A stretch of 10,509 bases of DNA. It comes from Longimicrobium sp. (GTDB taxonomy: Bacteria; Gemmatimonadota; Gemmatimonadetes; Longimicrobiales; Longimicrobiaceae). The notes beneath the pieces were generated by a model. It did no database searches. It saw only the letters and a list, made by a program, of their open reading frames with translations, and had not been told where the DNA came from. Location of the stretch: contig JAUJMI010000090.1 of NCBI GenBank assembly GCA_030446945.1, forward strand, positions 1 to 10,509, given 5' to 3'. Both the position numbers and the translations under genes were made by a program. Positions 1-5,486 of the stretch are shown piece by piece; positions within the stretch are counted from its first letter, which is position 1, and each line of letters begins with the position of its first letter.

Positions 1-133
1 CCTCTCGCGTGGGGCTGTTCCGGCCGAAGACGTCGGTGCCGGTGAGAGTGGGCGACTCGTCGTCGCATGCCGCGAGACCCAGCGTGAGCGCGGCGAGCAG
101 GAAGGTCCTGCACGGGCCGATACGACGTAGCAT
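1..133 (-). CDS. N-terminal fragment of a lipoprotein (runs off left edge)
   Basis: Reading leftwards from an ATG at 133-131, 44 codons stay open to the window edge. The peptide starts MLRRIGPCRT, continues with a hydrophobic stretch rich in Leu and Ala (about residues 11-22) and reaches a lipobox LAAC with the cysteine at residue 23, followed by acidic DDE. This is a classic signal peptidase II leader, so the mature protein should be lipid-anchored at Cys23. Asp directly after the Cys is the inner-membrane retention signal in enterobacteria, but that rule may not hold here. The visible mature part (residues 24-44) is polar and matches no family I recognise. The start lies 49 nt downstream of the alr stop on the same strand, so co-transcription is possible. 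There is no good Shine-Dalgarno sequence before it. The leader is convincing; the function is unknown. Confidence 0.75.
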   Translation of the reverse strand, partial: MLRRIGPCRTFLLAALTLGLAACDDESPTLTGTDVFGRNSPTRE

Positions 134-158
134 CAGAGAACCGGAACGGTGTGTGTGC

Positions 159-176
159 GGGCGGCCTCGGCCGCCC
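159..176. repeat. 18-bp perfect inverted repeat between alr and the lipoprotein gene
   Basis: GGGCGGCC at 159-166 and GGCCGCCC at 169-176 are exact inverted copies around a 2-nt centre; as RNA this folds to about 7 bp with a 4-nt loop. It sits just after the alr stop codon on the minus strand. No T-run follows, so it is not a textbook intrinsic terminator. It could act as an mRNA 3'-end stabiliser or attenuator, or be a chance palindrome in GC-rich DNA. Confidence 0.4.
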
Positions 177-182
177 CGGGGT

Positions 183-1346
183 TCAGGCGCCCGCCGGCGC
201 GCGCCGGTAGGTGCGCGGAAGGCGAAGCCCCAGCCCCGTTAGGATCTCGTAAGAAATGGTGCCGCAACGGGCGGCCACCTCGTCCACCCGGATCTCGCCG
301 GGGCCGTCGCTCCCGATGAGGGTGGCGACGTCGCCGGCGCGGACCTCGCCGGGCAGCTCCGAAAGGTCCACCACCGTCATGTCCATGGAGATGCGGCCGA
401 TGACCGGCACGCGGCGCCCATGGACCAGCGCCTCCCCTCCCGCGGCCGCCAGGCGGCGGGGGAGCCCGTCGCCGTAGCCGATGGTTAGCGTTCCCCACCG
501 CTCCTGGCGGCGCGAGGTGTAGGTGGCGCCGTAGCCCACGGTGGTTCCCGGCGGCACCCGCCTCACCAGCCCCAGCCGCGCGCGGAGCGATGCCACCGCT
601 TCCGGACGCGTGCCCGGCCCCGCCTCGCCGCCGTACATGAAGATGCCGGGGCGCACCACGTCTCCCCCGAAGCCGGCGCGGCGCAGGGCCGCGGCGCTGT
701 TGGAGGTGTGGACCACGCGCCGGGGCCCCTCCGGAAGCAGTGCCAGCGCCGCCCGGAAGCGCTCCTCCTGCGCGTCCGCGGAGGCGAGGTCGGCCTCGTC
801 CGCGGAGTGGAAGTGCGTAAAACACCCCTCCCACTCCAAAAGGTCCCCCGCCGCCTCCGCCACCGACCTTCCCCACTCCGCCGCCTCGGCCGCGGGGAAG
901 CCCGCGCGCCCCATCCCGGTGTCGATCTCGGTGTGGAAGGCCAGCCGGGTCCCCGCGTCCCGCGCCGCGTCCGCCCACTCCCGCACGGCCGCGATCTCGG
1001 AGAGCGCCAGGGTGAGCCCGGCGCGCGCGCCGCGCGCGTACTCGCCCGGGGGCGCGGGGGCGGTCACCACCACGCGCCCGCGCCATCCCGCCTCGCGCAG
1101 CGCCTCCCCCTCGGCCACGGCGGCGACGCCGAAGCCCCACAGCGCCTCCGTCTCCAGCGAGGCCATCAGGTGGCGCGCCACGGGGGCCAGCCCCAGCCCG
1201 TAGGCGTTGGCCTTCACCATGGGGAGGAGGGCGGCGCCGCGCGCGGCCTGGCGAACGCGGCGGAGGTTGCGCAGAAGCGCGTCCAGGTCTACCTCCACCC
1301 AGGCGCGGGAAGTGTGGTGCTCGGCGTCCGTTGACGGAATTGGCAC
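183..1346 (-). CDS. alr: Alanine racemase
   Basis: PLP-dependent enzyme interconverting L- and D-alanine in the cytoplasm, supplying D-Ala for peptidoglycan. With a GTG start at 1346 the protein has 387 aa, normal for the family. It is a fold-type III TIM barrel followed by a C-terminal beta domain. The PLP lysine is in MVKANAYGLG (Lys45) and the second catalytic base is the Tyr of VGYGATY (Tyr272), close to Lys39 and Tyr265 of the Geobacillus enzyme. EIDTGMGRAGF (about 140-150), RPGIFMYG (Arg232, expected to contact the pyridine nitrogen) and GRISMDM (about 317-323) are also intact. An ATG at 1379 would add 11 residues, but it would overlap mazG and lie upstream of the start site expected from the minus-strand promoter, so I prefer GTG 1346. 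The function is clear; the start is inferred. Confidence 0.95.
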   Translation of the reverse strand: MPIPSTDAEHHTSRAWVEVDLDALLRNLRRVRQAARGAALLPMVKANAYGLGLAPVARHLMASLETEALWGFGVAAVAEGEALREAGWRGRVVVTAPAPPGEYARGARAGLTLALSEIAAVREWADAARDAGTRLAFHTEIDTGMGRAGFPAAEAAEWGRSVAEAAGDLLEWEGCFTHFHSADEADLASADAQEERFRAALALLPEGPRRVVHTSNSAAALRRAGFGGDVVRPGIFMYGGEAGPGTRPEAVASLRARLGLVRRVPPGTTVGYGATYTSRRQERWGTLTIGYGDGLPRRLAAAGGEALVHGRRVPVIGRISMDMTVVDLSELPGEVRAGDVATLIGSDGPGEIRVDEVAARCGTISYEILTGLGLRLPRTYRRAPAGA

Positions 1347-1360
1347 AAATCGCGTAGTAT
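1331..1360 (+). promoter_or_regulatory. Sigma-70-like promoter for mazG
   Basis: TTGACG (1331-1336, 5 of 6 to the consensus) and TAGTAT (1355-1360, 4 of 6) are separated by 18 bp. Transcription would begin near 1367-1370, which is where the mazG GTG lies (1370), so the message would have almost no leader. The promoter lies inside the 5' part of alr on the other strand. No extended -10 motif is seen. Confidence 0.65.
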
Positions 1361-1384
1361 AGGCCCCTTGTGACGACATCGCAA
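1356..1384 (-). promoter_or_regulatory. Sigma-70-like promoter for alr, overlapping the mazG promoter
   Basis: Read on the minus strand, TTGCGA (1384-1379, 4 of 6) and TATACT (1361-1356, 5 of 6) are separated by 17 bp. Transcription would begin near 1350-1346, at or just before the alternative alr GTG at 1346. Its -10 box shares five of six base pairs with the mazG -10 box on the other strand, so polymerase should not be able to open both at once. Confidence 0.6.
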
Positions 1385-2182
1385 CCCGACTTCCGCCTCG
1401 CCGCGCCCGAGTCCGGCGGCGTTCTGGACCGTTCGCTGGAGCTGGTCCGCTTCCTTCGCGCCCACTGCCCGTGGGACGCGAAGCAGACGCCGCATTCCCT
1501 CCAGCGCTACCTGCTGGAGGAGGCCCACGAGGTGGCCGACGCCATCGGCACGGGCGACCCCGCCGCGCTGCGCGACGAGCTGGGCGACCTGCTGCTGAAT
1601 CTGGCCTTCCAGGTGGTGATCGGCGAGGAACGGGGCGCCTTCAGCCGGGAGGAAGTGGTCGCCGGCCTGGAGCAAAAGATGCGCCGACGCCACCCGCACC
1701 TCTTCGGCCTCGGACCGCAGGAGGACTGGGCCGCCATCAAGGCCCGCGAGCGCGCCGGGCACCCGAAGCCCACCGGCCTCCTCTCCGCCCTCCCCTCGGG
1801 GATGGACCCGCTCCTGCGCGCCTTTCGCATGCAGGACCGCGTCGCCTCGTTCGGCTTCGACTGGCCGGACTGGCGCGGCGCGTGGGACAAGGTGCACGAG
1901 GAGACGGAGGAGGTCCGGGAAGCGCTGGAGTCGGGCGACGCGGACCACCTGGAGGACGAACTGGGCGACCTCCTCTTCGCCATCGTGAACCTGGTGCGGC
2001 TGGCCGGCGCCCATCCCACGCCGGCGCTGTCGCGCGCCAACGCCAAGTTCGCCCGCCGCTTCGGCGCCATCGAAGCTCTCGCCCTCGAGCGCGGCGTCGT
2101 CCTGGGCGAGGCCACCCTCGAAGAGCTGGACGTACTCTGGGACGAGGTCAAGCGCCGCGAGCGCGCGGGTCAGGCGACGTGA
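1370..2182 (+). CDS. mazG: Nucleoside triphosphate pyrophosphohydrolase MazG
   Basis: Hydrolyses (d)NTPs to the monophosphate and pyrophosphate in a Mg-dependent reaction; it is thought to clean the nucleotide pool of non-canonical NTPs, and in E. coli it also affects the stringent response. The 270-aa protein has the tandem arrangement of E. coli-type MazG. Domain 1 starts at the GCPWD-like motif AHCPWDAKQT (31-40) and has EEAHE (50-54) plus DELGDLL (69-75). Domain 2 has HEETEEV (176-182) and DELGDLL (196-202), so both acidic metal-binding sets are intact. The GTG at 1370 is the only usual start: an in-frame TAG lies at 1355 and no ATG, GTG or TTG follows before the conserved domain. No Shine-Dalgarno is possible if transcription starts near 1367-1370. 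The gene is divergent from alr. Confidence 0.93.
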   Translation: MTTSQPDFRLAAPESGGVLDRSLELVRFLRAHCPWDAKQTPHSLQRYLLEEAHEVADAIGTGDPAALRDELGDLLLNLAFQVVIGEERGAFSREEVVAGLEQKMRRRHPHLFGLGPQEDWAAIKARERAGHPKPTGLLSALPSGMDPLLRAFRMQDRVASFGFDWPDWRGAWDKVHEETEEVREALESGDADHLEDELGDLLFAIVNLVRLAGAHPTPALSRANAKFARRFGAIEALALERGVVLGEATLEELDVLWDEVKRRERAGQAT

Positions 2183-2202
2183 CCCCGTTTTCTCCAGAAT
2201 CG

Positions 2203-2208
2203 TTATAC
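2203..2208 (+). promoter_or_regulatory. Possible -10 element upstream of the histidine kinase
   Basis: TTATAC, overlapping TATACA, is the only AT-rich hexamer in the 152-bp mazG-kinase gap. A weak -35 candidate, GTGACC, overlaps the end of mazG (2179-2184) at an 18-bp spacing. The kinase message would then have a leader of about 120 nt. Supported by composition only. Confidence 0.3.
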
Positions 2209-2247
2209 AAGAACGAACGGCGGCGGTTTGCCCCTTGCGCCAGGAGC

Positions 2248-2282
2248 CTTCGCGCGGCACCGTCCCAAAGGCGCGAAGCGCC
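2248..2282 (+). promoter_or_regulatory. Competing hairpins in the kinase gene leader
   Basis: CTTCGCGC (2248-2255) is complementary to GCGCGAAG (2271-2278) across a 15-nt loop. The second arm also takes part in a compact hairpin, GGCGC-GAA-GCGCC (2270-2282), whose core GCGAAGC is a known very stable mini-hairpin. The two folds exclude each other. They lie 52-87 nt before the kinase ATG. No U-run is present, so a terminator role is not supported; GC-rich DNA gives such pairs by chance fairly often. Confidence 0.3.
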
Positions 2283-2334
2283 GTAACCATCTGTCTACAC
2301 CGGCTGCGATGACCCTGCCTTCCCCGCGGCGCGC

Positions 2335-3849
2335 ATGAACCTGCGCACACGCTTCATCCTCACCTTGCTCGCGATCACCACGGTGCTGCTCGTGCCGGCC
2401 GTGTCCGCGCTCTTTGGGCTGCGCGAGCTGCAGAACGTGGCCGCGCAGCTCCGCACCCGCGACACGGAGGCGACCCGCATCCTGGGGCGCATCCACACCG
2501 GGCTGGAAGAGCTGGACTACGCGCACAGCAACCACGTGGTGTTGTGGAACATCTCGCCGGACACGGCGCTCTACTGGCGCGCGCGTACGGACACGGCCAC
2601 GCGCCGCCTGGAAGCCGAGATCCGCGGTCTGGGCGCGCGGCCGCGCGCCACCCCGGAGTACCGCGCCGCCACCCACCGCGCCGCCCGCCAGTTCGAGCAG
2701 CTCCGCCGCGCCATCGCCGAGGAGCAGTCGCGCCTGCGCCGCGGCGTGGCGGACCCCAACACCGAGTTCCGGCAGTCGGTAGTCGTCCCCGCGTTCGACG
2801 CGATGGAGCACTCGCTGGACCCGGTGGCGGAGGCAATCGACCAGGAGGGCCAGGAAAAAGTGCGGCGCGCGCAAGAGATTGCCGACCGCGCCGCCACCAG
2901 CACGCTGACCGCGCTGGCAGCGGCGCTGATCGCCACGCTCGTCCTGGGCGCCTGGCTCACGCGCGGCGTGCTGCGGCCGGTAAGCGAGCTGCGCGCGGGG
3001 ATGGGGCAGGTGGCGGAGGGCGACTTCAACCCCGACGTGCGCGTCCCCACGCACCGCCCGGACGAGATCGGCGAGCTGGCGCGCTCCTTCACCTCCATGG
3101 CCGAGCGGCTGGCGGAGCTGGACCGGCTCAAGGCCGAATTCGTCTCCGTGGCCTCGCACGAGATCAAGACGCCGCTCAGCGTCATCCGCGGCTATGTTTC
3201 GCTCCTCGCCGACGGCATCTACGGCGAGGTCAACGACACGCAGCGCAAGACGCTCGGCGCCGTCAACGACCAGACGGACCGCCTCACGCGGCTGGTGCAC
3301 CGCCTGCTGGACATCAGCCGCTTCGAGGCGGGGGGCGGGCGCCTGGAGCTGCGGCGCATCAACCTGCGCGACTTCCTCCAGGAGCTGGCCAGCGGCTTCC
3401 AGGTCCTGGCCTACCAGAACGGGATCGACTTCCCCGTGCAGGTGGCGGACGACCTCCCGGTGAACGTGGTGGGCGACGCGGACCGCCTCAACGAGGTGCT
3501 GGGCAACCTCCTCTCCAACGCCTTCAAGTTCACGCGGCGCGGCGGCAGGATCCGGCTGGAGGCGCACCGCGACGGCGCCGGGATCTGCGTGACGGTGGCG
3601 GACACGGGCGTCGGCATCCCGGCGGACAAGCTCCCGCACATCTTTGAGAAATTCTACCAGGTGGACAACGACGCGCAGCCGCGCTCCGTCGGCTCGGGGC
3701 TGGGGCTGGCGATCGCGCGCGAGATCGTGGAGGCGCATGGGGGCACGATCAGTGCAGCGAGCGAGGAGGGAAAGGGCACCACTTTCACCGTGGTGATCCC
3801 CGAACGCCCACCGGCCGCCAGGGCTGGCGAGACGATTCCCCACGGCTGA
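2335..3849 (+). CDS. Membrane sensor histidine kinase (HAMP, HisKA, HATPase)
   Basis: Two-component sensor that autophosphorylates on histidine and should pass the phosphate to a response regulator; 504 aa, inner membrane. TM1 is about 7-29, followed by an extracytoplasmic, mostly helical segment (30-187), TM2 (188-210) and HAMP (about 208-262, with RPVSEL and DEIGELA). HisKA follows with the phospho-acceptor His275 in SHEIKTPL. The HATPase_c domain has an N-box NLLSNAFKF (391-399), G1 box DTGVGIP (423-429), F-box IFEKFYQ (436-442) and G2 box GSGLGLAI (453-460). All catalytic boxes are intact. The sensor domain lacks PAS or Cache signatures and looks like a four-helix bundle. No response regulator is encoded in this window. 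The next gene, 4 nt downstream, is a lipoprotein, an order like E. coli glrK-qseG. The signal is unknown. There is no clear Shine-Dalgarno before ATG 2335. Confidence 0.92.
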   Translation: MNLRTRFILTLLAITTVLLVPAVSALFGLRELQNVAAQLRTRDTEATRILGRIHTGLEELDYAHSNHVVLWNISPDTALYWRARTDTATRRLEAEIRGLGARPRATPEYRAATHRAARQFEQLRRAIAEEQSRLRRGVADPNTEFRQSVVVPAFDAMEHSLDPVAEAIDQEGQEKVRRAQEIADRAATSTLTALAAALIATLVLGAWLTRGVLRPVSELRAGMGQVAEGDFNPDVRVPTHRPDEIGELARSFTSMAERLAELDRLKAEFVSVASHEIKTPLSVIRGYVSLLADGIYGEVNDTQRKTLGAVNDQTDRLTRLVHRLLDISRFEAGGGRLELRRINLRDFLQELASGFQVLAYQNGIDFPVQVADDLPVNVVGDADRLNEVLGNLLSNAFKFTRRGGRIRLEAHRDGAGICVTVADTGVGIPADKLPHIFEKFYQVDNDAQPRSVGSGLGLAIAREIVEAHGGTISAASEEGKGTTFTVVIPERPPAARAGETIPHG

Positions 3850-3853
3850 CCCC

Positions 3854-4444
3854 ATGCGAACTGTCTGTGCAAGTTTTTCCGTGCTCCTCCTGGGTGCCTG
3901 CGCCACGGTCCGGGGGGGGACGCCGGACTCCGGCCACCGCACGCGCCTGTGGGAGCAGGCGCACGCCGCCTACGCCCAGGACTCGTTCCGGGTGGCCGCC
4001 GCCGCGTTCCAGCGCCTCGCCAACGAGCACCCGCGCACGAGCGAGGGCCACGAGGCACGCTTCTACCTGGGGGTGCTGAGCCTGGAGCCGCGCAGCAGCG
4101 TCGACCTCACCATCGCGCGCCAGCAGCTGCAGACGTACCTGGCGGAGGACACCCTCCACACCCTCCGCGGCTACCACGAGCGCGAGGCCGGCTCCCTGCT
4201 GCGGCTGGTGACCGAGCTCCAGCGCCCGTGCGACACGCGCGTGGGCGCCGTCGCGTGCGATCCCCGCGTCGTCACCCGCACCGTCACGGAGCCGGCGCCC
4301 GGCGGCACCGGCGACGCATCCGCCGCCGAGGCCGCCCGCCTGCGCCGCGAGGTCGCCGAGCGCGACCAGACGATCCGGGACCTGCGGGAGGAGCTGCAGA
4401 GGATCCGGAACACGCTGGCGCCCAGGCGGCAGCCGAGGGAATAG
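3854..4444 (+). CDS. Lipoprotein with helical repeats and C-terminal coiled coil
   Basis: 196 aa. The short leader MRTVCASFSVLLLGAC ends in a lipobox with Cys16, so lipid anchoring is expected. Residues 30-125 are helical and TPR-like: AYAQDSFRVAAAAFQRLA, then a Pro-containing turn, then EARFYLGVLSL, as in BamD or CpoB-type proteins. A Pro/Gly-rich linker (about 143-153) precedes a charged coiled coil (about 155-188, Arg/Glu rich). The gene starts 4 nt after the kinase stop, so the two are almost surely co-transcribed and probably translationally coupled. I infer that it works with the kinase, in the way outer-membrane lipoprotein QseG (YfhG) activates QseE/GlrK in enterobacteria, but I cannot show homology. 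A run of eight G (3912-3919) lies in codons 20-22, just after the lipid-bearing Cys. An unrelated TPR lipoprotein is the alternative. Confidence 0.8.
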   Translation: MRTVCASFSVLLLGACATVRGGTPDSGHRTRLWEQAHAAYAQDSFRVAAAAFQRLANEHPRTSEGHEARFYLGVLSLEPRSSVDLTIARQQLQTYLAEDTLHTLRGYHEREAGSLLRLVTELQRPCDTRVGAVACDPRVVTRTVTEPAPGGTGDASAAEAARLRREVAERDQTIRDLREELQRIRNTLAPRRQPRE

Positions 4445-4449
4445 CTGCG

Positions 4450-4498
4450 GGGGAACGGGGAACGGCAGGGGATAGGGAACAAGTGACAGGGGACAGGG
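4450..4498. repeat. Degenerate heptanucleotide tandem repeat
   Basis: Seven consecutive 7-bp units starting right after the lipoprotein stop codon: GGGGAAC, GGGGAAC, GGCAGGG, GATAGGG, AACAAGT, GACAGGG, GACAGGG. The plus strand is purine-rich, close to GGGGACA/GGGAACA in one register. It resembles the short tandemly repeated repetitive elements known from cyanobacteria and other genomes. It is non-coding as far as can be seen. Confidence 0.6.
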
Positions 4499-4528
4499 AG
4501 CCCGCTGCGACAGGTGTCGTGGCGGGCT
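4499..4528. terminator. Strong hairpin after the kinase-lipoprotein operon
   Basis: AGCCCGC (4499-4505) pairs with GCGGGCT (4522-4528), and CGAC (4508-4511) with GTCG (4516-4519) around the loop AGGT. The two TG/TG steps between them form U-G and G-U wobble pairs, so the plus-strand RNA can make an unbroken 13-bp stem. It lies 55 nt after the lipoprotein stop. No T-run follows, so it may be a pause or mRNA-end structure rather than an intrinsic terminator. Confidence 0.45.
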
Positions 4529-4550
4529 GATGCGTTGCGGCCCTCACCCG

Positions 4551-4597
4551 GCAGCTTACAGCTGCCACCCTCTCCCACAGACTGCCGTGGGAGAGGG
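4551..4597. repeat. Tandem palindromes, REP-like element (copy 1)
   Basis: Two hairpins in series: GCAGCT-TAC-AGCTGC (4551-4565), then CCCTCTCCCAC (4568-4578) and its exact inverse GTGGGAGAGGG (4587-4597) around an 8-nt loop. GGCCCTCACCC precedes them and GGACCTGGGG follows. The same CCCTCTCC/GGAGAGGG arms and a matching CCCTCAC flank appear, partly inverted, at 8150-8216, which points to a dispersed intergenic repeat family. Sitting between convergent genes, it could end transcription from both sides. Confidence 0.6.
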
Positions 4598-4627
4598 GAC
4601 CTGGGGCTCGCGTCTGGCGCGGGCGGG

Positions 4628-5179
4628 TCAGGCGGGGGTGCGCTCGATCTGCTTGCGGTGATGGTCGAGGTGGATGGCTACGAAGCGGAGAACTTTGATG
4701 GGCTCCAGCTTGCCGAAGTAGGGGTGGGTGAGGCCGGGGGAGCCCCGTTCGCGCGCGGCGGAGAGCTCCGCGGTGAAGCATCCGGCCAGCTCGCGCAGGG
4801 CCTGGAGTGCTCCCTCGCGGCCGGCGCGGGGCTCGCCGGGGCGCATCTCGCGCGGCGAGGGGACGCGCAGCGGGATCGTGCGATGGAAGAGGATGTGGGG
4901 GAGGATGACGATGCGCACCATCTTCTGCCGCCATCCCGCCAGCTTCTCCCGCATCGGGCGACCCTCGCGCAGCTCGTCCAGGAGCGCCTCGTAGGCGCGC
5001 GTCAGGTGCTCGGTGATCTGGGCGGGGGTCCACTTCCCTTCCCCCCACGGGCGCGTCCACGACGCCTGCGGGAGGGCCGACGCCGAGTGCAGGTAGGCGG
5101 CTAGGGCGACTTCGTGCTCGTCGGCGGCGGCGTCCCAGCGGGCCTGGCTTCGCGGCGAGACACGGTGCGGCGTAGTCAT
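4628..5179 (-). CDS. DinB-like four-helix-bundle protein
   Basis: 183 aa, cytoplasmic, no signal peptide or membrane segment. A hydrophobic N-terminal helix precedes GKWTPAQITEHLTRAYEAL (about 48-66), which contains His58, and the last helix holds HLDHHRKQIER (170-180). His58, His170 and His174 are placed as the metal-binding triad of the DinB/YfiT (DUF1569-like) family: one His in helix 2 and an HxxxH in the last helix. Members include thiol transferases that use bacillithiol or mycothiol, and many proteins of unknown function; the substrate cannot be told here. It is the third gene of a minus-strand set after ctaB and the 85-aa gene, 49 nt from the latter. The Shine-Dalgarno is weak (GAAGG about 11 nt before the ATG). 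Its C-terminus stops soon after the last helix, as expected. Confidence 0.8.
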   Translation of the reverse strand: MTTPHRVSPRSQARWDAAADEHEVALAAYLHSASALPQASWTRPWGEGKWTPAQITEHLTRAYEALLDELREGRPMREKLAGWRQKMVRIVILPHILFHRTIPLRVPSPREMRPGEPRAGREGALQALRELAGCFTAELSAARERGSPGLTHPYFGKLEPIKVLRFVAIHLDHHRKQIERTPA

Positions 5180-5228
5180 CGCAAAGGGCCTTCGGAGAAG
5201 GGGGAGCGGCGGGCGCCGCGGCGGTGGG

Positions 5229-5486
5229 TCAGCGCGGCGGGTGCCGCAGCCAGCTTTCGATCCGCTCCAGCGGCTCGCTCAGCGTCCACCCGGCCGAGCG
5301 CCAGGCGCGGACGCGGGCGAGCAGGTCATCCGCCGACGTTTGTCCGTGCTCGCCCGGGGCGAGGTAGGCGCCCGCCGGCCACTCGGTCGTGCTCAGCAGC
5401 CCGTCTGCGCCGGGGCGCTGGAGGAGGACCACGAACCCCTCGGCGCCGTCCGGGGAGGCGGCGTGGAAGGCGAGCGTCTCGCTCAT
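5229..5486 (-). CDS. 85-aa protein of unknown function overlapping ctaB
   Basis: I do not recognise this protein. It begins at ATG 5486, sharing ATGA with the ctaB stop (TGA 5485-5483), the usual sign of translational coupling. The sequence is soluble and mildly acidic. Residues 1-45 look like short beta strands (EGFVVLLQRPGADGLLSTTE), and residues 50-82 form a likely helical part with SADDLLARVRAWRSAGW and EPLERIESWLRH. There is no Cys, no signal peptide and no membrane segment, so direct heme binding through CxxC is excluded. Coupling to heme O synthase suggests a stoichiometric link with heme or oxidase maturation, or simply a compact operon. Its usable ATGA start and low-complexity-free sequence make it a real gene rather than a shadow. 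Confidence 0.72.
   Translation of the reverse strand: MSETLAFHAASPDGAEGFVVLLQRPGADGLLSTTEWPAGAYLAPGEHGQTSADDLLARVRAWRSAGWTLSEPLERIESWLRHPPR

Noticed and set aside
1347..1379. ATG 1379 as the alr start
   Set aside because: It would overlap mazG head to head and lie upstream of the predicted alr transcription start; GTG 1346 fits the promoter and the family N-terminus better. It is not excluded.
2203..3942. A 579-codon minus-strand open frame opposite the histidine kinase
   Set aside because: Composition is that of an antisense shadow in GC-rich DNA (Val/Arg/Ala/His rich); the opposite strand has complete kinase motifs.
4568..4597. Intrinsic terminator
   Set aside because: The 11-bp stem is perfect but no T-run follows on either side; the related copy at 8150-8216 favours a repeat element.
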